64,000 nucleotides of DNA from an uncultured Ruthenibacterium sp. (GCA_910587145.1 CAJUMH010000011.1:5167-69166); one strand, 5' to 3'. Positions 23,982 to 32,332 are shown, counted from the stretch's first letter. Notes: generated by a model not told the origin, from the sequence alone. Numbers and translations are program-made.

Positions 23982-25217
23982 ATGAAGAATCTGCTGCGCC
24001 GGGACGCCGATTCCGTAATTGAGGCCGGCATCCGCGCGGTACTGCCGGATGCGGCGGTCGTCCGTGCGCTGCGGGAATTTCGCCCCGGCAGGGGGCGAAC
24101 GCTGCTGGTGGCGGTGGGCAAGGCAGGCTGGCGAATGGCAGCCGCCGCAAGAAATGCGCTGAGCAGCATCGACGGCGGGATCGTCATTACCAAATATGGG
24201 CATATCGAGCGTCCGCTGCCCGGCATCGAATGCTGCGAAGCGGGGCATCCCGTACCGGACGAAAACGGCTTTGCCGCCACGGCGCGGGCTTTAAAGCTGG
24301 TGCGGGACCTTACCAAGGAGGATTCGGTGCTGTTTTTGCTCTCGGGGGGCGGCAGCGCGTTGTTTGAGGCCCCGCTCATTCCGGAGCGGGAACTGCAGCG
24401 GATCACACGGCAGCTTTTGTCCTGCGGCGCCGATATCGTGGAGATCAACACGGTTCGCAAGCGGCTCTCCGGGGTGAAGGGCGGACGATTCGCCCATGCG
24501 TGCGCACCCGCCCGGGTGTACAGCATTGTGCTAAGCGATATTTTGGGCGACCCGCTGGAAATGATCGCTTCCGGGCCCTGCAGCCCCGATTCCTCCACCT
24601 GCGCGCAGGCGCTGGCCATTGCCGAAAAATACGGGCTCGAGCTGTCACAGCAAGCGCAAAAGCTGCTGCATCTTGAAACGCCGAAGGCACTGGGGAACGT
24701 TCAGGCAAGCATTACGGGCAGTGTGCGGGAACTTTGCGCTGCTGCGGCAAACCGATGCCGCGCCCTTGGCTACGAGCCGATACTGCTGACAGACAGGCTC
24801 TGCTGCGAGGCGCGGGCAGCAGGCAGCATGCTGGCCGGCATGCTGCAAACCCATGCGGAAGAGCGGCGCAGCCTTGCGTTTATCGCGGGGGGCGAAACCG
24901 TTGTGCGGCTGACAGGCCAGGGCCTTGGCGGACGGAATCAGGAGCTTGCGCTTGCCGCTGCGGCGGGAATAGCCGGGCTGGACGGCGCGGCGGTGTTTTC
25001 GGTGGGCTCGGACGGAACCGACGGCCCTACCGACGCGGCCGGCGGATATGTGGACGGCGACACGGCTGCGGCGCTGGCGGCAAAGGGGATCGATCCGGAC
25101 AGGGCCTTGGCGCAGAACGATGCGTATCATGCTTTGGACGCGGTGGGAGGACTTATCCGCACAGGCCCCACCGGAACCAATGTAAATGACGTTGCCGTGG
25201 CGCTGCTGCGCCGATGA
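23982..25217 (+). CDS. Glycerate 2-kinase (MOFRL/GckA family)
   Basis: 411 aa, usual length for the family. Motifs: LLVAVGKAGWRMAAAA, GGIVITKYGH, CEAGHPVPDENG, FLLSGGGSALFE, NTVRKRLSGVKGGRFA and, in the C-terminal MOFRL domain, IAGGETVVRLTGQGLGGRNQ and VGSDGTDGPTDAAGG. Catalyses ATP-dependent phosphorylation of D-glycerate to 2-phosphoglycerate in the cytoplasm. Start at 23982 follows AAAGGGGAAG. As the last gene of the rightward operon it suggests that one product of the pathway is glycerate or tartronate semialdehyde, for example from aldol cleavage of a sugar acid. Confidence 0.9.
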   Translation: MKNLLRRDADSVIEAGIRAVLPDAAVVRALREFRPGRGRTLLVAVGKAGWRMAAAARNALSSIDGGIVITKYGHIERPLPGIECCEAGHPVPDENGFAATARALKLVRDLTKEDSVLFLLSGGGSALFEAPLIPERELQRITRQLLSCGADIVEINTVRKRLSGVKGGRFAHACAPARVYSIVLSDILGDPLEMIASGPCSPDSSTCAQALAIAEKYGLELSQQAQKLLHLETPKALGNVQASITGSVRELCAAAANRCRALGYEPILLTDRLCCEARAAGSMLAGMLQTHAEERRSLAFIAGGETVVRLTGQGLGGRNQELALAAAAGIAGLDGAAVFSVGSDGTDGPTDAAGGYVDGDTAAALAAKGIDPDRALAQNDAYHALDAVGGLIRTGPTGTNVNDVAVALLRR

Positions 25218-25391
25218 GTGCGCCGCGCGTTTTTACACACCGCGTATTTTTATGCAGAACGCCCGCATGGGAAAACGGCGGAGCATCGGCCTTGCTTTGC
25301 CCGGCAAACGACCGGCAAATGATATAAATTCCGGTTTTATCCGAAAGGGGTTTAAACGGGATTTAACATATTCCGGCTTTTTTGCCTGCTT

Positions 25392-25422
25392 AAAAAATCG
25401 GCAGCCTCACAAGGAGGCTGCC
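25392..25422 (-). terminator. Intrinsic terminator for the M50 gene, possibly bidirectional
   Basis: GGCAGCCTC (25400-25408), loop ACAAG, GAGGCTGCC (25414-25422). Read leftward the stem is followed by six T's. The hairpin overlaps the last codons of the M50 gene. Read rightward it is followed by GTGTTGTTTT, which may also end the sugar operon. Confidence 0.75.
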
Positions 25423-26609
25423 GTGTTGTTTTCCGCGTATTTTTTTGCCGCAAGGGCCATCAGCTCGCGCTCGCTTTGCACCTCGCAGGGGTAGGGGTGC
25501 TTTGCCGCGCGCGCATCGAACTGCGCGGCAAGCTTTTGGGCCTGCTGCGGGTTTTTCTCCCGCAGCAGCGCCAGTGCGTATTCGGTGCGCAGTACGCCGG
25601 GGTTCTGCCGCATTTTTTTCATCAGCAGACGCTGCCGCTTTGTCAGCAGGCGCTCGGCGGTTTCGGCATCATCCAGCAGCAGCGCGCAAAAAATTCTGTC
25701 GCCCGCCAGCAGATACCGGTGCACGCCCGCCATCGCGGTGTCTGCCGCAAACAGGCGGTCGATCAGCGCCGCCGCGCCCGCAATGTCGTGCGCGTCCAGC
25801 AGGCGGTTTGCGCGGAATACCGCCAGCGCAACGATCATATAATTGCTCCACTCGGCCTCATCCGGCAGGCTGAACCACGCCTCGGGCATCTCCTGCAAAC
25901 GCGCGCCGCGCGCCATTTGCGCGTTGATTGCCAGCTGCAGCCACGCGGCGCGCCGCGCGGCCGGGCTTTTGGCAATCGACGCTGTGTTTTTGCCGTCGTT
26001 GTCGAGCATCTCCGTGCGCATAGGGACGCCGTTGAGCGCGGCGAAGACAAGGCCCAGCAGCGAGAGCAGCAGAAAAAAGAACGACAGCGCGGGAACGCCC
26101 TGCGCGGGCAGCACCAGCGCGCCGAACAGCAGCGCCGAAAGCAGGTTCAAAAGCACGCCGCCCAGATTGTACAGAACAAACGGGATCTCCTCCGGCGCGC
26201 GGCCGGGCGGCGGAGCCATCAGGCACTGGCCGCCCATGCCCGCAACGGAAAGCAGCCGCAGCCGCAGCCGCCCGTCTGTGCGCACCAGCATCACGCCGCC
26301 GACGGTGAACGAGCAAAAGCGATAGCCTGCCGCAAGGCCGAAAATCAGGTGCCCGGCCTCGTGCAGAACGATCTGCGCCAGCATTGCCAGCCAGAGCAGA
26401 ACGAAAAGCCCGGCGAGGAACAGCAGAAAGCCGCCGGGAGACCCCCCTACGGACGGGAGCGGCGTTCCGGACGCGGCCATCCCCATCCCCAGAAAAACCC
26501 CCAGTACCGCGCCAAGCCCGAGGGCCAGTATGCGTTGCAGCAGAGCACGCCCTTTGCCGCGCGCGGATGTTTTGTTTCGATCCTCGGAAAACGCAGGAAG
26601 CTGATCCAT
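25407..26609 (-). CDS. M50 (site-2-protease-like) membrane metallopeptidase
   Basis: 400 aa. Zinc site HEAGH at residues 83-87 within a hydrophobic helix marks a peptidase M50-like protein. Transmembrane segments are at about 25-47, 60-82, 140-165 and 172-195. The second zinc ligand motif is not obvious (FAALNGVPMRTEMLDNDG at about 200 is the best candidate). Residues 225-400 form a soluble helical, TPR-like region with many Ala/Leu. It stands alone, leftward, between the sugar locus and the GlpA-like operon. It may cleave a membrane regulator, but nothing nearby identifies a substrate. AAGGA lies about 13 bases before the ATG, a long spacing. Confidence 0.72.
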   Translation of the reverse strand: MDQLPAFSEDRNKTSARGKGRALLQRILALGLGAVLGVFLGMGMAASGTPLPSVGGSPGGFLLFLAGLFVLLWLAMLAQIVLHEAGHLIFGLAAGYRFCSFTVGGVMLVRTDGRLRLRLLSVAGMGGQCLMAPPPGRAPEEIPFVLYNLGGVLLNLLSALLFGALVLPAQGVPALSFFFLLLSLLGLVFAALNGVPMRTEMLDNDGKNTASIAKSPAARRAAWLQLAINAQMARGARLQEMPEAWFSLPDEAEWSNYMIVALAVFRANRLLDAHDIAGAAALIDRLFAADTAMAGVHRYLLAGDRIFCALLLDDAETAERLLTKRQRLLMKKMRQNPGVLRTEYALALLREKNPQQAQKLAAQFDARAAKHPYPCEVQSERELMALAAKKYAENNTAASL

Positions 26610-26721
26610 AGAAATTGCCGATCCTTTCTCGATTTGTAAAGCATCTCCTGCAATTTTGTCTGAGGAACCGCTGAATCAATCGCCGGGCACATCTCGGCGG
26701 CATCCCTTCCGCCCGTTTTTG

Positions 26722-26765
26722 CCCCAAAATCTTGAAGTACACAAAGCATTCCTGCGATTTTGGGG
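26722..26765. repeat. 10-bp inverted repeat in a gene-free gap
   Basis: CCCCAAAATC (26722-26731) and GATTTTGGGG (26756-26765) are perfect complements separated by 24 bases. It is the only clear structure in the 287-bp gap 26610-26896. The surrounding sequence has no recognisable coding content and might be a decayed dispersed repeat. Confidence 0.45.
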
Positions 26766-26896
26766 CTGCGGCAGGCAAAAAAACCGCTCGCCGGCCTGCC
26801 CCGCCGATTGCATCAGCGCTTGCCGAAATTGCAGGATCAAACAGGACAGCCTGAAAGAGGCCTGTCAGGATAAAGCGCTTTTGCGGCCTGCACGCT

Positions 26897-27247
26897 TTAC
26901 CGCGCGGGCAGATCGCGCGTGACAACTACGTCCACGCCCGTGCCGCACACATCGGCCGCAGCCGTATCGCCGCGCCGCACGGGCGCCTGCAGGCAAACGG
27001 CGCTCAGCGCGCGCATTACATCGGCCATTTTTTCTTTGGGCACGCTGCCCGCCGTTTTCACCGGGCAGCGCGCGATGGGCGCGCCCTCAATTTTTACGGT
27101 GCTCGTCACCACGCGCACCGGGTGCGTCAGCTCGTTTTTGCCGTATTCGGCACCGCGGGGGCAGCCGTTGCCCGTTACGGCGAGCGTTGCCTCGTTTACG
27201 GTTAGCCTGCAGCCCTTCGGGCATACAATACAGATGATATTTGCCAT
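26897..27247 (-). CDS. DUF1667 family Cys-rich protein
   Basis: 116 aa. N-terminal CIVCPKGCRL (Cys 6, 9, 13) plus NGCPRG (Cys 29) suggests metal or Fe-S binding, as in DUF1667 proteins. It is the third gene of a conserved Clostridia trio with a GlpA-like dehydrogenase and an FAD oxidoreductase and probably forms a complex with them, perhaps passing electrons (role analogous to, but not homologous with, GlpC). The start lies three bases after the preceding stop, and its Shine-Dalgarno GAGGAGG is formed by that gene's last codons. Confidence 0.85.
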   Translation of the reverse strand: MANIICIVCPKGCRLTVNEATLAVTGNGCPRGAEYGKNELTHPVRVVTSTVKIEGAPIARCPVKTAGSVPKEKMADVMRALSAVCLQAPVRRGDTAAADVCGTGVDVVVTRDLPAR

Positions 27248-27250
27248 CGC

Positions 27251-28516
27251 CTATGCCTCCTCTACGCTTACGGTGATCGCGCCGCCGGCCTTCTCCAGCA
27301 GCACCCGCGGCATACTGATGCGCTCCATCTCGCCGGGGGCAAGATGCTCGCGCTTGAACGATGCCAGCACGGCGCCGCTCTCGTCCTTTACGCAGAGGAC
27401 GGAATCGCCGCACACGCGGTTGACGCGAAAGAAGATCTCCACCGTTTTTTCCACATTTGCCATGCGGATTTTGCCCGGCACGGTGTAGGTAACGGCCGCG
27501 CCGTTCTGCACCTCGATCTCACGCCCCGCCGGCGCGGGGCCGTTCTGCGCAAAGCGCGCTGCCGCCGCGCCCGCGCGCTGGCTTTCGCCGGTGACGAAAT
27601 CCACCAGATCGTGCACATGCACCACGTTGCCCGCCGCAAAGACGCCGGGCACGCTCGTCTCCATATTTTCGTATACCATCGGGCCGGAATGGCGGCGGTC
27701 CATCTCTACGCCCGCGCCGTTTGAAAGCTCGTTTTCGGGGATCAGCCCCACGCTCAGCAGCAGCGTATCGCAGTCGAAATGCATTTCTGTGCCGGGAATG
27801 GGCGCGCGGTTTTCGTCCACACTCTGCACGGTCACGCCCGTCAGGCGGCTCTCGCCCTCGATGCCTGTGACGGTGTGCGAGAGATACAGCGGAATATCAA
27901 AATCGTGCAGGCACTGTACGATGTTGCGGGTGAGGCCGCCGGAATAGGGCATTACCTCTACGCAGGCCAGCACCTTCGCGCCCTCCAGCGTCATGCGGCG
28001 CGCCATGATCAGGCCGATATCGCCCGAGCCGAGGATCACCACACGCTTGCCCACCATGTAGCCCTCGATGTTCAGATAGCGCTGTGCCGCGCCCGCCGTA
28101 AACACGCCCGAGGGGCGCCGCCCCGGAATGGAGATGGCCCCGCGTGTGCGCTCGCGGCAGCCCATGCACAGCACGACCGCCGCCGCCTCCAGCACAATGT
28201 AGCCGTCGCGCGCGTTCACCGCGTGCACCTGCTTTTCGGGGGTGACGGCCAGCACCATCGTATCGGTTTTTATCTCCACGTTCGTTTTCTGCACCAGCTC
28301 GATAAAGCGCCCGGCATACTCCGGGCCGGTGAGCTCTTCCTTAAAATAATGCAGGCCGAAGCCGTTGTGGATGCACTGGTTTAAAATGCCGCCCAGGGTT
28401 TTGTCGCGCTCTAAGATCAAAATGCGCTCTGCGCCGTTTTGCGCCGCCGCCTCGGCGGCGGCAAGGCCGGCGGGACCGCCGCCCACGACGATCACGTCAT
28501 ACCGTTCATTCGCCAT
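27251..28516 (-). CDS. FAD-dependent NAD(P)-linked oxidoreductase
   Basis: 421 aa pyridine-nucleotide-disulphide-like flavoprotein. FAD-binding VVGGGPAGLAAAEAA is at the N-terminus, a CMGCRERTRG loop near residue 130, a second dinucleotide motif VVILGSGDIGLIMARR near 155, and GVFAAGNVVHVHDLVD (FAD ribityl contact) near 320. The start (28516) is the first codon matching the fold. It overlaps the upstream gene by 11 bases, with AAGGAAGG as likely Shine-Dalgarno. With the GlpA-like and DUF1667 proteins it forms a three-component glycerol-3-phosphate- or related-substrate-oxidising unit. The physiological acceptor is unknown. Confidence 0.87.
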   Translation of the reverse strand: MANERYDVIVVGGGPAGLAAAEAAAQNGAERILILERDKTLGGILNQCIHNGFGLHYFKEELTGPEYAGRFIELVQKTNVEIKTDTMVLAVTPEKQVHAVNARDGYIVLEAAAVVLCMGCRERTRGAISIPGRRPSGVFTAGAAQRYLNIEGYMVGKRVVILGSGDIGLIMARRMTLEGAKVLACVEVMPYSGGLTRNIVQCLHDFDIPLYLSHTVTGIEGESRLTGVTVQSVDENRAPIPGTEMHFDCDTLLLSVGLIPENELSNGAGVEMDRRHSGPMVYENMETSVPGVFAAGNVVHVHDLVDFVTGESQRAGAAAARFAQNGPAPAGREIEVQNGAAVTYTVPGKIRMANVEKTVEIFFRVNRVCGDSVLCVKDESGAVLASFKREHLAPGEMERISMPRVLLEKAGGAITVSVEEA

Positions 28517-29948
28517 TGTGCGCGCCCCCTTCCTTTGTTTTGCCGGTGATAATGTAGCTTCCGGCGCGGTCTTTGAGCACATCCTGCTGCGGCAGCCCCA
28601 GCTCGCGCGCGATGATCTCGTGCACGCGCGGGCCGCAGAAGCCGCCCTGACAGCGGCCCATGCCCGCCGTGCAGCGGCGCTTGACGCCGTCGATGGTGCG
28701 CGGGGGAATGGGGCGGTGCAGCGCGTCTACGATTTCGCCCTCCGTCACGGTCTCGCAGCGGCAGATCACGCGCCCGTACAGCGGGTTTTCGCGGATGGCC
28801 GCTGCCTTTTGCTCCGGCGTCATCCGGTTGAAGCGCTTTTTTTGGCGCCGGCAGGTAAATGCTTCTTTCTTTTCCAGCGGGATGCCCGCCTCAGCCAGCA
28901 GCTTTACAGCCTCCTCGGCAATGGCCGGGGCGCTGGAAAGGCCCGGGCTCTTGATGCCGCCGAGCGTGATAAAGCCCGGCGCGGTGGCGGCGATGATAAA
29001 ATCGCTCTGATCGGAATTGGCGCGCACGCCCGCAAAATTGCGGATGTTCTCGCGGAAGCTGATGCCCGGCACGCTTTTTACGGCCTTTTCGCGCACAAAA
29101 GCCAGCGCCTCGGCGCAGGTGGCGGTATCGCCGCGCGCGGCGGGGGCGGCGTTCGGCCCCACGATCAAATTGCCGTGCACGGTGGGCGAAACAAGCACGC
29201 CCTTGCCGTCCTTGTTGGGGCACTGGAAGATCACGTGCTTTACAAGCCCGCCCTGGCTTTTGTCCAGCAGGTAATATTCGCCCCGGTTCGGCGTAACGGC
29301 AAAGCCCGGCGCACCTGCAAGGGCTGCGACAGTATCCGATTCCACGCCCGCCGCGTTCACAACGGCGCGCGCCTCGATCTCGCCCCGGCCGGTGTGCAGC
29401 CGCCAGCCGCCCTCAATGGGCTCGGCCCCGGTGACGGCCGTTTCCAGATGCAGCTCGGCGCCGTTTTGCACGGCGGCTTCTGCCAGCGCGAGGGCCAGAT
29501 CCCACGGCTCTACAATGGCGGCGCTGGGCGCATACAGCGCGCCGCATACCGCACCCGAAAGATTCGGCTCCATGGCAAGCGTTTCTTCCTTTGTCAGCAC
29601 GCGCACGCCCGGCACGCCGTTTGCCACGCCGTTTTCGTACAGGTGCCGCACGGTGGCCAGCTCCTCCTCGGAAAAGGCCAGCACCAGACTGCCGATCTGC
29701 TCGTACTTTACATCGAACGCAGCGCACTGTTCTTTTGTCAGCGCGCTGCCGCGCACGTTCAAGTGCGCCATCCGGGTGCCCGGCTCGGGGTCGTACCCCG
29801 CGTGTACAATGGCGCTGTTGGCGCGCGTGGTGCCCATGGAGACATCGTTTTCCTTTTCCAGCACCGCAACGCGCAGCTTGTGCTGCGAAAGCAGATATGC
29901 GACGTTCGCGCCCACGATGCCGCAGCCGATCACGGCTACATCCAGCAT
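28506..29948 (-). CDS. GlpA-like FAD-dependent dehydrogenase with [2Fe-2S] C-terminal domain
   Basis: 480 aa. DAO-type FAD domain (VAVIGCGIVGANVAYLLSQ at residue 3; later GFITLGGIKSPGLSSAPA). A C-terminal BFD-like [2Fe-2S] domain about 395-440 has CRCETVTEGE and CTAGMGRCQGGFC (CxC...Cx5C-like spacing plus one Cys). This architecture is that of anaerobic glycerol-3-phosphate dehydrogenase subunit A and its Clostridia homologues. Start at 29948 follows GGGGGA; the upstream in-frame stretch holds no domain. First gene of the operon, with a promoter at 30066-30094 and a cre-like site at 30173-30186. Glycerol-3-phosphate is the likeliest substrate, but related 2-hydroxy acids are possible. Confidence 0.85.
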   Translation of the reverse strand: MLDVAVIGCGIVGANVAYLLSQHKLRVAVLEKENDVSMGTTRANSAIVHAGYDPEPGTRMAHLNVRGSALTKEQCAAFDVKYEQIGSLVLAFSEEELATVRHLYENGVANGVPGVRVLTKEETLAMEPNLSGAVCGALYAPSAAIVEPWDLALALAEAAVQNGAELHLETAVTGAEPIEGGWRLHTGRGEIEARAVVNAAGVESDTVAALAGAPGFAVTPNRGEYYLLDKSQGGLVKHVIFQCPNKDGKGVLVSPTVHGNLIVGPNAAPAARGDTATCAEALAFVREKAVKSVPGISFRENIRNFAGVRANSDQSDFIIAATAPGFITLGGIKSPGLSSAPAIAEEAVKLLAEAGIPLEKKEAFTCRRQKKRFNRMTPEQKAAAIRENPLYGRVICRCETVTEGEIVDALHRPIPPRTIDGVKRRCTAGMGRCQGGFCGPRVHEIIARELGLPQQDVLKDRAGSYIITGKTKEGGAHNGE

Positions 29949-30065
29949 ATTGCATCCCCCATCCATCGGGCACGGCAATGCCGCGCCGCGTTTTTTTGTT
30001 TTTTCCGGCAGCGCATCCCCACATTTCGGCTTTGTGCCGGGCAAAGCGGCCGGATCCTGCTTTTC

Positions 30066-30094
30066 AGTATACCGCAAATGCGCTTTTATTACAA
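30066..30094 (-). promoter_or_regulatory. Leftward promoter for the GlpA-like operon
   Basis: Read leftward: TTGTAA (30094-30089), 17-bp spacer, TATACT (30071-30066). The -35 matches consensus at four of six positions, the -10 at five. Start codon lies about 118 bp downstream. Confidence 0.6.
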
Positions 30095-30172
30095 TTTTTA
30101 TTTTTTGGCTTTTGGGTGAATTTTTGATTTTTGAATTTTGGCTTTTTGACTGCTGCCCCTCCTGTACAATCG

Positions 30173-30186
30173 GGAAAGCGTTTCCA
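30173..30186. promoter_or_regulatory. cre-like catabolite repression site
   Basis: GGAAAGCGTTTCCA (leftward TGGAAACGCTTTCC) fits the CcpA-binding cre pattern TGNAANCGNTNNCA at nearly all positions and contains a perfect 12-bp palindrome. It is about 80 bp upstream of the -35 of the GlpA-like operon, so activation or roadblock from upstream transcription is as possible as classic repression. Confidence 0.55.
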
Positions 30187-30335
30187 CATTTACACCCGTT
30201 CCTTGGAGGCTGTTCTGTGTTCGCTCCCGGATGCCCCGCGCCCGGCCCGAAGGCACGGAACCCGGCCCGAAGGCCCGCGCCCGGCCCGGATGCCCGGTGC
30301 CGTGCCTTGGCGCCGTACCGGGATCCTCCCCGGTG

Positions 30336-31355
30336 CTATTCCACCTCGATGGGCCCTCTTGCATACCCCACGCGCACGACCGTGCCCACGTTCGGGGCAG
30401 AGGTGATGGCGATGGTGTGGCCCAGCTTTTGCAGCACCTCCCGGCAGAGATACAGCCCAATGCCCGTGCTGCGCTGTCCGCCGCGACCGTTGCCGCCTGT
30501 AAAGCCGCGCTCGAAGATGCGGGGCAGATCTTCGGGGCGGATGCCGATGCCGGTGTCCTCGATCACGAGCGTATCGGGCGCGGCGGCATCGGGATAGATG
30601 CGCACCGTTCCGGCCGGCGTATACTTGACGGCGTTCGTGAGCAGCTGTTCCAGTACAAACGAAAACCATTTCGTGTCGGTAACTATCGTCCCGGGCAGCG
30701 GGGCAATCTGCAGAGAAACGCTTTTATTGTAAATAAACAGGGCCGACATGCGCTTTACGGTGTCGCGCACCAGAGGCTCCAGCGCCAGCGCGCGCGGTTC
30801 AAGATCGGCATGGATCGAGCCAAGGCGCTGATAGCCCAGCACCAGATCGACGTACTGCTCGGCCAGAAACAACTCCTGCATAAACGCGCCGCGCCGGCGA
30901 AGCTCCGGGGTATCCTGCAAAAGCAGGCGCATCGCGGCAAGAGGCGTTTTGATCTGGTGCGACCACAGCGTGTAGTATTCCGCGGCGTCGAAGCGCTGGC
31001 GCGCGGCCTCGGCCTCGGCGGCGATGCGGCTTGCCTCCAGCGTTTCGATCAGCTCGTGGTAATCCTCATCCAGCAGATCGCGCGGCGCGGGCAGCTCGGC
31101 CAGCTTTGTGCCGCACTGGGCCAGCAGCATGCGCAGCGCGGCATGCCGCCGGCAGTACCGGCCAAAGCCGAACGCGAAAAAGGTAAGCCCCACCGTACCC
31201 ACAAGGCTGCACGCGTAAATTGGCAGATCCAGCGGCGCGCGGTAGAGCACCGTCACCAGAAACAGCATGCCAAAGCCAAGGCCGGCCAGCAAAAACGCGC
31301 GCCCCATCCGGCGGCAGTAGCAAAAAAATACGGGAAGCATCGGAATATTTTCCAT
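30336..31355 (-). CDS. BceS/GraS-like intramembrane-sensing histidine kinase
   Basis: 339 aa. Two closely spaced N-terminal transmembrane helices (about 15-35 and 40-60) with almost no extracellular loop, no PAS or HAMP domain. H-box YTLWSHQIKTPLAAMR holds the phospho-acceptor His; N-box QLLTNAVKYTPAG, G1 IEDTGIGIRPEDLP and G2 STGIGLYLCREV follow. This is the layout of BceS-type kinases that respond to antimicrobial peptides via a partner ABC transporter. The start at 31355 is one base after the response regulator stop, with GGAGG eight bases upstream. The divergent exporter next door is a candidate output or partner. Confidence 0.9.
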   Translation of the reverse strand: MENIPMLPVFFCYCRRMGRAFLLAGLGFGMLFLVTVLYRAPLDLPIYACSLVGTVGLTFFAFGFGRYCRRHAALRMLLAQCGTKLAELPAPRDLLDEDYHELIETLEASRIAAEAEAARQRFDAAEYYTLWSHQIKTPLAAMRLLLQDTPELRRRGAFMQELFLAEQYVDLVLGYQRLGSIHADLEPRALALEPLVRDTVKRMSALFIYNKSVSLQIAPLPGTIVTDTKWFSFVLEQLLTNAVKYTPAGTVRIYPDAAAPDTLVIEDTGIGIRPEDLPRIFERGFTGGNGRGGQRSTGIGLYLCREVLQKLGHTIAITSAPNVGTVVRVGYARGPIEVE

Positions 31356-31356
31356 C

Positions 31357-32034
31357 TCAGGCGTCCTCCACCAGATAACCAAGGCCCTTCTGTGTGCGGA
31401 TCAGATCCGTCAGGCCCACCTGCGCCAGATGCCCGCGCAGGCGAGTTACGTTTACCGTCAGCGTGTTGTCGTCGATAAAACTGTCGCTGTCCCACAGGGC
31501 CTGCATAATGTCCTCGCGCGGAACCGTGTGGCCGCGCCGCTCGAACAGGATCTGCAAAATGCGGAATTCGTTTTTGGTCAGCTCCAGCTTTTGGCCGTTA
31601 TAGTGCAGCGACGCGTCCTTCAGATCCAGCACCGCGCCGCCGCAGACAAGCGCGCTCACGCCGGAGCCGAAATCATATGTGCGGCGCAGCAGCGCTTCGA
31701 TCTTGGCGATGGCGACGCTCAAATCGAACGGCTTTGTCAAAAAATCGTCGCCGCCCATGGAAAGCGCCATCACAAGGCTCATATTGTCGTTTGCCGAAGA
31801 GATAAACAGCACCGGCGTTTTGCTGATCTTGCGGATCTCGGTACACCAGTGAAATCCGTTGTAAAACGGCAGCGAAATATCCATCAGCACCAGATGCGGC
31901 TCCTTTTCGCAGAACAGCTCCAGTACATGCTGAAAATCCGTTACATGGAACGCCTCGTAGCCCCATTTTTCCAGCTGGCGCTCCAGCACCTCGGTGATAA
32001 TGGGGTCGTCCTCCACCAAAAGAATGCGATACAT
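31357..32034 (-). CDS. OmpR/PhoB-type response regulator (BceR/GraR-like)
   Basis: 225 aa. Receiver domain: acidic pair VEDDP, phospho-acceptor Asp in LVLMDISLP, conserved Thr/Ser region LFISSAND and Lys in FLTKPF. Winged-helix DNA-binding domain from about residue 125 (NEFRILQILFER, VNVTRLRGHLAQ, TQKGLGYLVE). Forms a two-component pair with the kinase just downstream. SD GGGAGGG precedes the ATG. Its promoter is divergent from the ABC exporter operon, which it may control. Confidence 0.93.
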   Translation of the reverse strand: MYRILLVEDDPIITEVLERQLEKWGYEAFHVTDFQHVLELFCEKEPHLVLMDISLPFYNGFHWCTEIRKISKTPVLFISSANDNMSLVMALSMGGDDFLTKPFDLSVAIAKIEALLRRTYDFGSGVSALVCGGAVLDLKDASLHYNGQKLELTKNEFRILQILFERRGHTVPREDIMQALWDSDSFIDDNTLTVNVTRLRGHLAQVGLTDLIRTQKGLGYLVEDA

Positions 32035-32113
32035 CTCTCATCCCTCCCGAAAAATCAAATGCGATGCGCGGTTCGATCCCACGAAGAACCTTAAAGATTT
32101 TTTGTACGGTTCT

Positions 32114-32142
32114 ATCATAATGCACGGGCGCGAAAAGCGCAA
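32114..32142 (-). promoter_or_regulatory. Leftward promoter for the two-component system
   Basis: Read leftward: TTGCGC (32142-32137), 17-bp spacer, TATGAT (32119-32114); about 80 bp before the response-regulator start codon. Confidence 0.5.
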
Positions 32143-32265
32143 GACCCGGATGCGTTCGGCGTTTTTCCGCAAACACAAAACGCGCGCCGGCCGCCCTGTT
32201 TTTCAGCCGCCGGCAAGGCGCCGCAAAACTTTGCTTGAAAAGCGGCGCATTTTGATATACTATTA

Positions 32266-32332
32266 GGGGCAGCCGGCAAATACGGGTCTGCCGGTAATAT
32301 GGTTCTGCCGGTAATATGGGGCAGCCGGCAAA
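32266..32332 (+). repeat. Nested direct repeats near the exporter promoter
   Basis: GGGGCAGCCGGCAAA occurs at 32266-32280 and 32318-32332. Between them TCTGCCGGTAATATGG occurs twice in tandem (32287-32302, 32304-32319; period 17). The shared core (GCCGG / CCGGC) makes the outer and inner units partly inverted relative to each other. Position just downstream of the possible promoter suggests regulator binding sites. Confidence 0.6.

Larger units (their letters stand above)
29949..30335. other. 387-bp intergenic region between GlpA-like operon and histidine kinase
   Basis: Contains, from right to left: imperfect GC-rich direct repeats of CCCGGCCCGAAGGC / CCCGGCCCGGATGC (about 30226-30300), the cre-like palindrome, an AT-rich stretch (30085-30155) and the promoter. 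No coding sequence is supported in it. Confidence 0.6.
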
